NCBI GenBank assembly: GCA_034769895.1
Contig: CM068367.1
Location: 352,308,961-352,372,960, forward strand
Direction of reading: 5' to 3'
DNA: 64,000 bases
From: Magicicada septendecula
Taxonomy: Eukaryota > Arthropoda > Insecta > Hemiptera > Cicadidae
Shown: positions 12,297 to 30,449 of the stretch, piece by piece
Layout: each line of letters starts with the position of its first letter
Position numbering within the stretch: the first letter of the stretch is position 1
The notes under the pieces: generated by a model
Seen by the model: the letters and a program-made list of their open reading frames with translations, nothing else
What the model was told of the DNA's origin: nothing
The model's database searches: none
Translations under genes and position numbers: made by a program

Positions 12297-13823
12297 CTTC
12301 CAACCAATAATTAAGCAACTAGCCTGTTGCGACCTGATCATTTCCGCCTCTTTTTTGTTCTTTCGAAGAACCTCTATCCCCGCAGTCAATATCTATACAT
12401 AATAATCTTGGGCATTCTCTCAGTGCTCATTCTTTGTAAATATTGTTCCCGATTATTCCTATAAATCTACTTAACACTTAAGCATACACTTAAGCTTACG
12501 ACTTGTAATTGTTCTCTTATTTCTGTATTCATCATTCTATCTCTCCTTGTGCAACTTGTGATCCTCCGTAGCATTTTCATCTCTGCTGTTTAGATTATTT
12601 CTTCATTTGTTCCTGTTTAAGTGTCCTTGCTCACTCTTATGCAATAAACTCATGATAGCCATAGTTTTATAAAATTTTACTAATGTATCTTCCTTTATTT
12701 TATTCTTTAGGTTTCTATATATTGTACACATATGTAGTAGAATCATTCTTTCTTATTGCCTACATCTATTTCGTCATAGTTACCTAGGAAATTGAATCCA
12801 TTTGCTCCCTCTATCTTAACATTGTTAACAATTATTTTGCTGTTAATAGGTTCGTTAGCTTCAAATGCCATTATTTTTGTTTTTTGCAATGATATTTGTA
12901 AATAGTAATCTTTCAGTTCTTTATACTATTCATGTACTGCTTTCTGAAAAGAATATTCGTTGTTTATTAATCCACTGCCGTAATCCATCATCAATATAAA
13001 TATAAAAGGTATCGGGGGATAGTTGCACCCTTGTATTAATCCTAAATTTACTGATTCTATTTATATTTTTATTTGCGGAATGCATATCTTTGAGTAATTA
13101 ATAAGTAATTAATAATATTAACAAACAAACAAACGTGCTTCGAATATAACTTCTATTAAATTTTGTGGGATGCCTCTTCTTTGTAATATACTCCTTAATT
13201 TTTGTCTATCTACGCTATTTACTACATACCATAACCAACAATCTGCATATGGGTTTCATTAGTAGGCTGTCTATGCTTTTCAATCAACTGTCTAGAATCT
13301 TCCGTTCTAAATCCGGATTGTTCTTCTTCTATTATGATATTTTGTGTTATATTTGCTCATCTTTGTGTTATTGTCTTTGAGTACATCTTATATGCTGTAT
13401 TAAGTAATGATATGCCTTTATAATTTGTACAATTTGTCCTTTCCTCCTTTTTGTATATTGGAATTATCTTTGCTACCTCCCATTCTTAAGGTCGATTCTT
13501 TCCTCACCAGCAGCTATTTAGAAGTTTTAGAAACTTTTTTTGACATTAATCGATACGGATTAGAACATTTCTGTATTTATTCCGTCTATCCCACGAGTCT
13601 TTCCATTCTTCATCTTTTTCAAGGCTTCCTCTAGTTCTAGAATTTCTATTTGGTCTGTTGTGAAATCTTGTGTCGTATGTGTATAATTTTCCTCTCCTCT
13701 TCCCTCTTCAATTATCAAACCATTTCCTTCTGTCCACAACTCTTTGTAGTATTTTAGCCATTCATGCTTAACAATAAATTCAATTCTGTCGTTATCTTTC
13801 TCTTCTTTGTTTAAGATTCTCAT
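12297..13823 (-). pseudogene. Degenerate LINE ORF2, reverse transcriptase to C-terminus
   Basis: Read on the minus strand from 13823, broken frames follow the order of an insect non-LTR RT. First comes LEEALKKMKNGKTRGIDGI at about 13580-13650 (N-terminal RT motif, usual form KNGK-PGIDGI). Then come LRSILQRRGIPQNLIEVI (about 13150-13215), TKIMAFEANEPINSKI (about 12826-12890, after the YADD region) and EMKMLRRITSCTRRDRM (about 12526-12590). The ERMPKIIM-like 3' end lies near 12377-12440. Many stops and frameshifts, and a missing YADD block, make it long dead. It is close in style to the RTE-like elements widespread in arthropods; the clade was not tested. The 5' half is absent, as in target-primed truncation. 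Confidence 0.82.
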
Positions 13824-15640
13824 TACTTTGTATGCAAACTGTTTATAAAATATTAAAATAGTAATTCACGAGAGCGTTGTTCTATTTTTGTTCAAGAAAG
13901 CTTAAAACTTTAAAACGTTTTTACAGACGTCCACAGTGCAAATCCTATTAATTTTAAATTTTTTTGGTTTACGTAACTGAAACCCTTTGGATGATGTTTT
14001 AGTTCATTCAATCCTTAAATTATGCAGAAGATACAAACAAATTTAATGCTTTGAAGTAAGCTATAGACGTTGTCTAACGGCATTCCAGAATGGCCAATAC
14101 ATGTAACTTATAAGGAGCCTCGTCGATAATTTCGTCGTATACGATAAAAATTAAAGAAAAACCAAATAGTAGATACCAGAATTGATAATGCGTGCAGTTA
14201 TGTTGTGCACATTATTTAAGACGTTTTGAGTGGAAACAAATGGGGGAACTATAAACGTGACATTTTATTTTGTATTGTTGCCAAATATCAGTGTTGAGAT
14301 TCAAAATTAAGATCATAAAAATTAAAATCTTAAAGTATAATTTAAAAATTAAATGTTTGAGAAGGTTAGGACGATAGTTACAAAGGGGTACATTTAATTG
14401 TTTCCAGTTAGAATATAATAATACCAGGTATTCATGAGTAAGCGATTTTATAAGTTATGAGAATTGTTGCACGATAACCAAAAAGAAACTTTTCACTGAT
14501 CAGTGCAAGTAAATCTTGGACTATAGTGTCATTGGTTCTGATCGTATAAGGCCGCGGAAAGTTATTAAGTCTCGTATTATTTTGTACTAAACAATATACT
14601 GTAATTTTAACTGACACGTAAAATGGCGACGCTAGCAGAGTATTCCTGTAAAAGGTTAGATAAATTCAAACATTACACCCTAATTTTGATTTAAATAAGT
14701 TATTCAAGATAGTGAAAGCTTGAAAATGAAAGCGTCAGAGTCAATCAATCTGCTAATCTCTTCCCCGTATCCAGTGCAGTTCCGAATAATTAAATTTTAA
14801 ATTAGTCTTTAATTCTTTGCACCATAAATCTGTCACGTATCGTATTAATTTGCAATGTAGAATACTTAACGTTATCAACGAGTAAAATATTGTAATACCT
14901 TTCCTCAGTCTTCCTACGTCGTTCGTTACTCCGCGCTGTTAACTGAAATTTGGGTACCATTATTTCATTGTGTATCATTAGAATTTTACCACATTTCTAA
15001 ACTTGGAAAGTATATAAATAAATAAATGTAAATTACAGTTACTGCATATGCTAATATAATTATTTGTGTGCGCGTGTGTGTGTGTGTGTGTGTGTTCGCC
15101 CGCGCTTGTTTGCAACTGTGCATGTAACTGTGTATACACGTATTATAGTACATATTTCATACAGTTTGCACACACACGTGCACGCCAAATATTGTAGCTC
15201 TACACGCTCATTAACATTAAGAATTGGATTATTCAGATTATTTTCGCATGGTGGTGGCTTCTTACCTAGAAAGATGTATCAATAAAAATATTTGAAATCT
15301 TTTTTTTAGTGAAGTATAATTAAAGGATCTACCGCCTTAACAAGTAAAGGTTATATAGTATCAAGTAATATATACTAGATATTAGTATGAATAAAAAGGC
15401 AACTCAGTAACGTAGGAAATAAATAAGAAGAGAACTTGCCAACGCATGGTAAAAAAAATATCCCTTCCCGTTAATATAACAGAGTTGACAGATATACCTA
15501 TAAGTCGTCTAGAATAGGGATAATTGAAATTAATGTGAACGAGATACCTGTAAACAGCAAGGGACCGTAACAGGCCTATTAAAAACTGGTGATGTTATTA
15601 ATAATGCTTCAATACTACTACACGCTCTCGGCCGTTTCTC
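13824..15640. other. Intergenic with a short GT tract
   Basis: No gene recognised. A short GT/GCGT tract lies at about 15064-15096. The rest is AT-rich unique-looking sequence. Confidence 0.35.
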
Positions 15641-20800
<5,160 letters not shown>

Positions 20801-20809
20801 TAATAATAA

Positions 20810-21060
20810 TGTTACGACGGTCTCACGGACCGTCGTATTGTACAGTGGAAACAAAATACCGACACCAATGAAGATACTAATAACCAGCTTTAATTAGGCA
20901 CAAATAACAACATTAAATCAACAAGGCAACTATAACCTCTTCTCTTGAGTTATAACGTAGGGAACCAGTAATAATTGGATGTGCCAATTATACCGGCTGC
21001 CTTCGTTGTGAAGCACTGAAAATAATCACAACAAATAAACAATTTATATAGCAGGATATT
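20810..21060 (-). mobile_element. Partial or diverged LTR, related to the solo LTR at 3.1 kb
   Basis: From 20810 the plus strand reads tgttacgacgg, the reverse complement of the solo LTR's 3' end, followed by a shared tract (attgtacagtggaaacaaa, then an accag-tttaatta block to about 20900). A TATATAAA box on the minus strand (21043-21050) and TCAGT on the minus strand (21015-21019) repeat the promoter layout of the 3.1-kb copy. The R/U5 part is therefore present and inverted. I could not find the U3 end, so the LTR may be truncated or longer than its relative. A hairpin (gacggtc/gaccgtc) lies at the very tip. Confidence 0.65.
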
Positions 21061-22920
21061 TGGAAGGGGAGACTGTTGATATATGCACTCATTTTACTTG
21101 GTACTTAGATGACATCTCTTTATTACATTTGGTGATTAAGTTCTCTATTGAAAGTTCTCAAACAATATAGTTTACTATATGATTAAATATATAAATTACT
21201 ACTTTACAAAGGGGCTTCAAAATATGATGTACATCTTGTTGATTAATTCCACGGATCCGGGATTAAATATATTAAATGAATTATGGTCACCTTGCCATGT
21301 ACAATATTGAAACTCTAACCATTTGAAGAATGGTTTTTACTAATCTTCTAAAACAACAAAACTTTTAGTTTAAACTTTACCTTTTTGCTATAACTAGCGT
21401 TATTAGATTTTATACTACATGTTACCTAAAATGTCAGGTTTCTAAAGTCTTTAATGTTATTACATTTAAACATAAGTTTTAAAGTCTTTAATATGATAAT
21501 TTAAATTGTCTTTTTGGGTTTATAATTTTGTAACTCTTAACCATGGAAGACAAGCCTCCATGTCACCTGTGTGTTTCCTGAAGTTGCTGCAGAATTAGTT
21601 CTTCGGTCCTCCTGATGTTTCTTGAAGTTCAGTCGTTACCTTATCATACTGTGATGGTGAAGTTCTAGAAGTATGTGAAATCATTCCTGGTGTGGTACAT
21701 TCATCTCCGGCGACTGTAGTTATTCTTAGTAATTCTTGTAGTTAGAATACATAGATAGAAAGTTTGTTTCACTGTTATACACTTCACATGATGATAGATT
21801 AGTTGACTATCACCTTCTAGGTTGTAATACTGTATAAATTACATACTCCGTTATTTTATAATATAGAGAGATGTCATCACCACACAAATTACTTATTTAA
21901 ATAGTCATGGTATCAACCCTTTCACATTTTTATATATATACGTAGCGAAACAACGCTTTACGCTGCTTACGGCGTGAGCGCTCCATTACAAGTCAAAGAA
22001 AATAGTTAAGGGGAGCGTAGTAATCTCAAGACAATTACTAGGCAACATAAAAGTAGTTCCGTTTTTCTAATTTTAATTAAAGGACTACGGTTGATTAAAT
22101 AATTAAATCGTGATATTCTTAGTTGCAGAAGTAATCAAAGTACGTAACAATGGTCTTAATTAATTATTTAAATAATAACAAATTTACAATAATACTTAGT
22201 TTATTTAGGGGTCAGAAAACAAGTTAATTCTGGTCAGTTCTTGTTTATACAGGATAAATTAATAAGCTTTACCCTTTCTGTACAATTCCATTCCCTTTTA
22301 ATTTTATTATTAGACTTATATTAAATATTATTATTATTAAATGATTGCCATAAGAATTAGTTTACAATGTGAGATTTTATTAAGAATTTAAAATTTCTCC
22401 GATTATATATTATCAACTTAATTAATTAACATATTTTTATTAATGAAATCGTCACACAACAAGGTACTCTCATACAATAATTCTAGTTAAATTTTTCGAC
22501 AAGAAATGATAATGTCAACTATTAGAGTTCTGCACTAATTATAACACAATCAGTGTCTTTCCACTAATCAGTGTCAACCACTTGGTCCGCCCTCTACAAT
22601 TCCGCCAGGAGTAACTAACTGACTAAGCCGGCAGCTGTTGTTCATATATATATAAGCCCGCAAAAATTCCAGAATAATTTTCCATACTTTTGGCAGCATA
22701 AAGTGCATAGTTACAAGTACTAGAACGGTATGGAGTGCTATTTAAGGCATGGCCTTGACAGAGACACTATACCTGCTCCGCTAGCCGAGAAACGTGTAGA
22801 AATTTTACGTTAGTAATTGTCGTATCAATAATAATAATTAATATTAATAATAATAATTGATGTGGTGATAATAAAATTATTATTATTGTGTTGTACATCA
22901 TTATTTCCTGTTTATTTCCA
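21061..22920. other. Intergenic, nothing recognised
   Basis: AT-rich with (AAT)n/(ATT)n patches near 22830-22890 and a direct repeat of aaagtctttaat near 21444-21490. No gene was recognised. It could include the U3 and internal part of the inverted LTR element, but no hallmark was visible. Confidence 0.35.
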
Positions 22921-24610
22921 GCATCAGATTTTTCCTGAGTCTCTTATGATTATAATCTAAGGATTCCCTCCGCAGAATCCTGTGCATCTCTTTCTTAAAA
23001 TATAAGTTTGTATGCCTCCTGGTTGTCTTCACCAGTACTCTCTTCTATTCTCATCAGCACTCTGCAACTTTATACCTCTCCCGTATCTATATGTGCTTAT
23101 TAGTCCCATTTTGATTTTGGTCTCCATCTTGATCTGTTCTTCAGTACTCTCCACCTTCCCTGCTTACATCCAGGTGCTCTTCTTTTCACGTGTCTAAACT
23201 TCCTCAGGCTGTCTATTTTTATAAACTTTACTACATTCTTTGTCCAGTAACATTTCTCCTTGATTTCTCACCCATATTCTTCTAACGTGTATTTTCCAAA
23301 GGTCTGTAATTCTTCTAATTATCTTTCTTTAGAACTTGGTAAGTTTATGTTCATTATTCACAAAATAAGTATCAGTTTATCAGTAGCATAATAAATTTAT
23401 CAGAACTTGGTAAGTTTACTAGTCACATAATAACGACAGCATACGCTTTCCTATTAATTTTTCTATCCCTTATTTTTCATTCACCACTGCTCCTGTTTTC
23501 TTTTCTCATACACCTATTTTCATACTTTTAACTACCTATATTTCGTTGTTCCTCATCTTTAGCAACTTGCTCGCTATGACTTTACCTGGTTTACCGTCAT
23601 TTTTCAGATTTCTGCTTCCGGTGATAGTCTTTGCACCACACCTACTTTCTCTCACCGGTACCACTACATCACTTTAATAGGAAACAATTTATTTATCATT
23701 CTGCAATTACATATTTCCTTACTTACGCTGCCTCATCAACTCCACATAACAAACAATTCCCTTATTTTACCCCCTTTTAGTGTTTCCTGTATCATTCCTT
23801 CTTTTCAATAAAGTTGCTACAAAACAACGCATGATCTATATGATTGCCATATATCTGCGTTCATATAGCAATCATACGTTCACATCGGGTTGCTTCATCT
23901 ACGTTACCTGTGTTTTCTTCTGTTTTAAAACCTCTTACTTGCTAGAAAAATATTAGTAGTGCTCAGTTAGTTACTCTCCCCTCGTTATCGTTTGTTTACT
24001 CGTGAACTGTCTCTTTATCATACCCACTCTTTTAATAGTGTTTCTTCCCTATATTAGTATTCAGATCCCACATCATTATACCTACGTCATTCCTTGTCAT
24101 CCATTTGTAACCCTTTACAGTTCTCTTACATCCTCTCATAAAAAGTTTCTATTCCATAATTACCACATTCTCAGTTAGTAAGCATGTCTTTATAATTGTT
24201 ATATTTCCTTGTTTATTACACATTCTTATGTAGGACAAACTTTCATCTATCCTTTGGAATTTCAATTTAATGCTTCTCATCTTCACTCCAACCACAAAAG
24301 CCGGTTTTTTCTCCCCTGTTTTAGTTTTCTTCTGAGTAAAAAAATGTATAGCTTTTCTGTCAATTCTTCATTTTTTTCACCAACTCGTCTCCTGAAGTGA
24401 CATCAGCTTCGGCCTATACCCCTGTATTTCTCTTACAGTCTTCTAGAGTCATCATCGTTTTCGCGTTCAACCTTCCAATCTACATTGATCTATTTTAATC
24501 GTTTTTATTTTCTTATCATTCACTCATCCTGTTCATATATATGTCTTTGTCTTCTAATTCAAGTGCCACATTTCTCTTCCTATCAAATTGAGTATACAGG
24601 TCACTACAGA
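22921..24610 (-). pseudogene. Degenerate LINE with endonuclease-like domain
   Basis: The plus strand is T/C-rich, and its complement reads as broken pieces of a LINE apurinic-type endonuclease (exonuclease-endonuclease-phosphatase fold). A KLKFQRIDESLSY-IRM piece followed by NITIIKTCLLTEN is seen at about 24160-24280. MMWDLNTNIGKK is near 24050 (family form GDFNAKIGK), NDNGERVT is near 23980, and an IDHALF-like segment is near 23830 (family form QIDHILI). The order matches an EN domain. Stops occur throughout, so it is a fossil. The part below 23.4 kb is A/G-rich on the same strand, but I could not place it in a domain. It may belong to the same family as the 12.3-13.8 kb fragment. Confidence 0.62.
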
Positions 24611-26282
24611 TTTTAGCAATCTCATTTTCAGTAGAATAATTAATTAAACTTATAATAACAACGCTCGGTTATCCTTTCAGTAATTTAAATTTTCGCTAAT
24701 TGTTTCAACAATTGGAGCCACTGGCAAAGTGTACGACTCAGGATCGGTAAATATACATGAGTAATCTTGTACGGGTTAAGATAGACGGTAACTTTATGTG
24801 GACTCCATGAAGTAAAGTCAAACTAGCATCACATTCACTAGAGCACAGAACACGTGACTTCGTAACTTACGGTTTTGCTAATTTGCAATGCAAATTCTTC
24901 AGTACGTAGCAAACTCTAACCATAAAATTAACCCGCTGCAAAGACTTTCCTTCCTTAGCAGTGTTCATATTTGTTTCTCACTATTGAATACACAATTACA
25001 CACATGTTTACATTGCGCAAATGGAACATTATATTACAGAAGTAATCAACTGATTAGATTACTCACTCCTGTAATTACGTTAATATTTGTAGATATGAAC
25101 CCTTTGAGAGATTTACTATCCTTTCATAAATACAATTTTTCGTTTTTGTTTGTCTTTTTATAGAAAAAAATGTAGAATTGGAATTTTGTACAAAAGATTA
25201 AGAAAGAAAGCTGTTTTAGAAAACAGAAGAAAGTAATTATGTAACAAACAAAATCAAGTAAATTTGCTTTGAAACAAGTAAATTCTAAAGTATTTTCTAA
25301 AAATGAAATGTTAAAGAATATACGTAATGTTAACTTACAACAGTAACTGCTGTTATAGATTACCAAAACAATGTTTTATAATATTTGTCACATTGAAACT
25401 ACCATTTTTACTAAACTTATATATTTAATTACGCAGTAAATTTAATATATATTTTAAATAAACTAAATACAATTGACAGCACTATGTTTTTAATAAGTTT
25501 CAAAAATAAAGGTTGAGAGTTAGAGAAATCTCTATTCGTTAAATTTTATGTATTTTAAGTTAACGCAGATATTTTTAATATAGTTATATATTATATTTCG
25601 AAACATTTTATATTTTCAAATCATATGCTGAGAAATAAAGTTCAAATACTAGTTTATTTGAAATACTAATGGTATTCAACCTAATAATAGCATTTACTAT
25701 TTCAAATACAAGTGAAATACTAGTGTATTTCAAGTACTAGTGATCAAATACTTATGTTAATTCAAAAACTAATGTAATTTAATTACTGAGCATTTGCACT
25801 ACAAGAAATATGTAACACTATATTGTGATCTTAAAAAAAAATCAGTAAATAATTATAAATGAAAAGTGATTTAAAAGTTAAAAACACATTTATTACTTTT
25901 AAAGTATAAGAAAAGAATCATTTAATTGTGCTAAACATTAAAATATTTAAAATTAATATATTTTAATAAAAATTATTTAAGCGATATTAAATGCAACTCT
26001 ATATAAGCAATTTAAATAGCTGATAATATATATTGTAACGTTACAAAAGTCAGAGTACCACAAAAACCCAAATTGAACACTCCTAAACATTCAGATACCA
26101 CAAGAAACAACCAAGTATAACCTTTGAAAGAGGAAAGAGATTAAATACCCAATTAATTTAAAAGAATAAAGAATAACTCCTTAATAAATGAACATGAATG
26201 CTAAAGTAATGAAGACAAACCGACGTATGTGAATCATGAAAAACAATTAAGTTTATCAAGTAAAGGAGAAATAACATAACCA
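24611..26282. other. Intergenic with an AATACTAGT word cluster
   Basis: AT-rich, no gene. Between about 25640 and 25760 the words aaatacta, aagtacta and actagt recur several times in both orientations, giving a small palindromic cluster. Confidence 0.4.
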
Positions 26283-26340
26283 GTGGCGAAGCTAGTAGTT
26301 AATGAATGGGTAGGCAAAAATCTTATCTTAAATTTTTTTA
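26283..26340. other. hAT-like single terminus
   Basis: CAGTGGCGAAGCTAGTAGTT at about 26290 resembles the start of many insect hAT elements. No matching inverted end was found, and 50 bp later the sequence is mariner. It is probably a truncated end. Confidence 0.35.
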
Positions 26341-26501
26341 AGGAATCTGTAAAAGGACGGTGGTTCAAATCGGACGCTGAGGTAGCGTTTGCTGTAAGCG
26401 AATGGTTCCACAAACAGCCGTAAGAATTTTACTAGCAGGGAATCTACAGATTAGTGCAACAGTGGGACTCATGTCTTAATGTTATTGGAGACTTCTTTTA
26501 A
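26340..26501 (+). pseudogene. C-terminal fragment of a mariner-type transposase
   Basis: The frame reads GRWFKSDAEVAFAVSEWFHK, QP, stop, EFY, stop, QGIYRLVQQWDSCLNVIGDFF and a stop. This is the C-terminal tail of mariner/Tc1-superfamily transposases (family pattern RFxSDxEVxxAVxxWF, then FYxxGIxxLxxRWxxCxxxxGDY). The last catalytic Asp of the DDD triad lies upstream of this tail and is not preserved. Two in-frame stops show it is dead. No terminal inverted repeats could be paired. Confidence 0.85.
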
Positions 26502-29500
26502 AATCGTTGAATAAAAAATGCTTTATACGTGTTTCTATTGAACAATCCTTGTATTAGTCATACACAATAATACAACTGATTGAACTTCAAAATTTTAAAC
26601 TTCATTAGTTTCTATATATATGTTTAATGTTACAATTAATTCAAATAACAATCTTGATCATCTGTTAGTTCAGCGGAATAACAGGGACACTTTTAATAAC
26701 CGCATAAAATAAACACACTTATAAACAACACAGGCGCTTTAACTAAACTGTTTGGACCACAGAAGTGAGGCATGCCACAACGCTCTATGTGTACAGCGCG
26801 GGATAATCCCCCACCCTTCACTTCCCTATCATACCAGCACATTGCTTACATACGATGTATACAAAAAAATGCTGAGGCAAGTTTAGGTTGCCTCATTCGC
26901 TTTAAACGAGCTATACCGAATTTCATCGGTAAAACAATAAGATTGTATCTTATCTTCAAAAAATATAATTAATGTAACCAAATTAATATCAGACAGAACT
27001 GATTAATAATTAAAAATGTACATAGAATATAAGACAAACTGGACAATGGCGATCAGAATGATAAATAATAGATAGTACTATTAATAAATAATAATAAGTG
27101 AGTAATATAACTAGTAAAAACAAAAACATGTGAACTAATTTTAGTCAGTGAAAGTAAAAGGGGTCAACATAACCTAACCTGTGTGAAATTACACTGGTAA
27201 ATACAAAAATACGTATTAAAAATGATATAAAACTATTATATATTATACTTAGATGAAACTAGATGCCATAAAGACTATTCTAAGACAGAGATTAGATCCC
27301 TAAGATGTTATAATTGTTGTAATAATGCTCGACATTCCCACCAATCAAAACACCTATATCGAGAATTCCGCCGTGGACATAGGTAGGAACAGCGAGAGAG
27401 ACGCGCAAATTTTAGACAGTACTTCACCATTTTCAAAGCAGTACAGATGACAGCCTCTGCGCTAAAGTAATTCGCGATTAACCCATAATGCAGTGAGGTA
27501 ACGAATGTAAACACGGGCAACCTAACCTTCAAGGCGTAAAGTGAATCGACTTCGAGTACAAGTGTAGTGAAGTGGTGTATTAATACAGCAATGAATGCTA
27601 ATTAAAGTATTAATAGTGAATATAAAAAATATAAAAAGGAATTAAGGAAATTATAGTGACATTTATAAAAAATACTTAATGAATTTAGTACATTATATGA
27701 TAATGCCATTCGAAATTATTAAACACTTGTAACTATTTAGTAACACTACACAACCAACAAAACATTATTATTCTAGCACTTTCAACTTACTAAACGTAAT
27801 TTAATTGTGAGTTGAGATTAACGTGGGTAACCTCACCATCACTGATTAACCTCCAAATTAGACGTCAGTGTTCAGACGAACTTTATTGTACTAGGTTAAG
27901 TATTTAATCAACTTATATTGTAATCACTCTCGTTTTACGATGTTTTAATAATAGTAATCAGCATTTTAGTTACGTATGTTGCAGTTAAAAGAACTCTACT
28001 GTATATAAACAACTAAGACAGTTTTGTCAACAAAGACGATTTCCACAACATTGTGATGAACCCTGAGATATGAGTTTCGAACCAAATAACCGATTGTTTT
28101 CAGTAAAAATAAACTGATTAATTGTTTTTAAAAAGGATTTAATATTACATCTTACGATGAATAAAAAGCATTTGGACAAAATTAATGAAGCACGAATTTA
28201 TTTTATTCAGTTATTAGTGGTGTTGTCTATTCAGAGCTATTAGTGGTGTTGAGTTAAGGTTATGTTTACATCTGGGTCAGTTGGTAGCACCCATGGCCCC
28301 CCGAATTGAAGTATTTCAAACATTCCATTAATCATCAATGACTATAACTAAATGAATAGTATTGTAACCAGTGAAGGATAAACAATAGAAGTAAGTACTT
28401 ATTTTTATCAACAACATAATATTATTTATAACCACAACAGAAAGATTTATCACAACAACATTGAGTGACGATTACTGCGGGTGGTGTTAGTCCATAAGAC
28501 AATGGAACTTAATACAACTCAAGCCATTAGAGCCGTTTAATCAACATAGTCCATTAATGAGGCATTAAAATAATTAACAACCGAACATAATTCATAATAA
28601 TAAATTATAAATACCTAATATAACCCAAATTGTACTTCGGTATAAGAGGGCGAAACGGTATTACTACATCTAACAAACAAACACACCAGAAAGGACGATT
28701 ACAATATAAAAACAAGGAACCCAATACATCATTAAACATTTACATTTTTTCTGAAAACAACTCGCGCCCGTGCAGAAATTATTCGTAATAACTGGATAAT
28801 TATTCGTTATTCCATTCTTTTTATTAGGGTCATAAATTATAGCTATTGTTTATAGGTCGTCATAATAACAGCATAGTTACTGATCGTATGCTTAATGTGA
28901 CGTAAGTTTGCATACTTTGTACATGCTAATACGATTTGAACTTAACGAGACTATACTATCGGGTTTCTTTATCTACGGACTCAATTCAGATTCTATCTCA
29001 GAAGAACGTTGGTTTTCGTTTATTCTTCCTTATATGATCACTGGGAAACACAATTTTTGTCCCAGGAGATGCCGGTACTGTTCCTTATGTAAATTTTTTC
29101 GTTGAATTCAAAAATGCAATCAGAAGTTTTTTATGAAGAAGTGCTTGTGTGACAATCAATTTTCCAAGAATAAATAATTTTCAACACTCTTTTATTTAAT
29201 TGCAAGATAAATACACTTCAAAGTTTGTTTTCAGCCAATCAAGATGTGGTACAACTTACTGACATGTCATGACATGAATCGTGTAGCTTATATGTCATTA
29301 CCATTCTTCTACCACAGTACGACTTTCTTCATTAAAAAAGCATTAATACAGTTTATGATTGTGAAGTGCATATTGTCTTCTGTACTATAATAGTACAGTG
29401 TTTGAAATTTTTATCATGCCAAGGTAATGTATAAATCATCCAGATAGTTTCTGTTATGTGTGTAGTGGAGTAACTTTCAAATCTCAGAGTCGTAATTTTA

Positions 29501-30170
29501 AACAGTCTGTAAAATACCCTAATTTGCCTTCCACAATGAGACTTCCACACAGTGTGAATTTTCCCATTTCATAACTTCTAGCATATGTAATACTGAGTGA
29601 TGATAACTGGGATACCAACCAAAAACACAAAGAAAAGATGAAAACCCATATGATGCTGATTTTGAAGCAAGTACGTCTTCACGTGAACCTCACTTATTAA
29701 CGCTTAACGCAATGTGATGTTAATGTTCTAATGCGTAGTTTACGCAATAGGCAGTCTAGAACTTTAGGATCTAAGTTATAAGGATTGAATCTTCTCGCGG
29801 ATAACACTTGACATATTTCCTCTTTCTTATTAGACTAATATACGTTTTCTTAGTACCATGTTTAATCACTTGGATTCGCAGAACTCGGCTGGCTGAATTT
29901 GCCACTGCGCGATTCCTATAAGTACGGCAGGCCACTGTTGCGCAATATTGTTTACGGAAAGGCTCCAGTCCCGGGAAAATAATCTAGTAGCGTCGTGGAA
30001 GCTGGCGAAGGAGCGGGCAGAAAACGGAAGAATTTTTCGAACTACGTCATCCAGCCAATCTCGTAATATGTGATTAGCTTGACAAGGCACAGTAACATAC
30101 TTGTATGGTTATAGTTAACTGGCGTCTGACCAGTATTGTTAATGTATGTTAATGGAGTTTATTAGACCAG
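26502..30170. other. Intergenic, A-rich in part
   Basis: No gene recognised. The plus strand is A-rich at about 26.95-27.3 and 27.55-28.75 kb, like the 3.9-5.75 kb block. A short perfect hairpin (tgaggcaa/ttgcctca) lies near 26872-26897. Small open frames (27308-27532 and 29866-30090, minus) have no recognisable motif. Confidence 0.35.
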
Positions 30171-30413
30171 TTATGTATCGCGTCTGGCTACTAACCTAGA
30201 GGTCCCGGACGCATCATAAAATCAAGGTACTTTTTTCACATCCCCCCCTACAAGGTAGACCTAGGATAATATCCTGGGATAATAATGGGCGGTCGAACCG
30301 TAGTAGTGGCCACACAACCTTCCTTGTTTGGGAACGGCTCAACTAAGACAGCCTACCCTGCCTAGCTAGCTCCTAGGCTGTTTAGGCTGTAAAGAAAGAG
30401 CCATTATTATTAT

Positions 30414-30446
<33 letters not shown>
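30171..30446 (+). mobile_element. tRNA-derived SINE with (ATT)n and poly(T) tail
   Basis: At 30175-30213 the sequence gtctggctactaacctagag followed by gtcccggac resembles the anticodon arm through T-arm of a tRNA, ending in a damaged polymerase III B box. A body of about 170 bp follows, with no coding and with GC-rich words such as ggcggtcgaaccg. The unit then ends in (ATT)n (about 30403-30415) and a T run to 30446. Head, body and simple tail is the classic SINE layout. The A box at the 5' end is not preserved, so the copy is likely 5'-truncated. No target duplication was verified. Confidence 0.6.

Positions 30447-30449
<3 letters not shown>

Noticed and set aside
20810..22151. Full LTR from 20810 to a gtacgtaaca string at 22142-22151
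   Set aside because: Flanks do not match as a target duplication and the length is far from that of the related LTR.
26283..27175. hAT element spanning 26290 to the acataacc string at 27168
   Set aside because: The string matches the 5' flank, but no CACTG-type inverted end precedes it, so it is probably coincidence.
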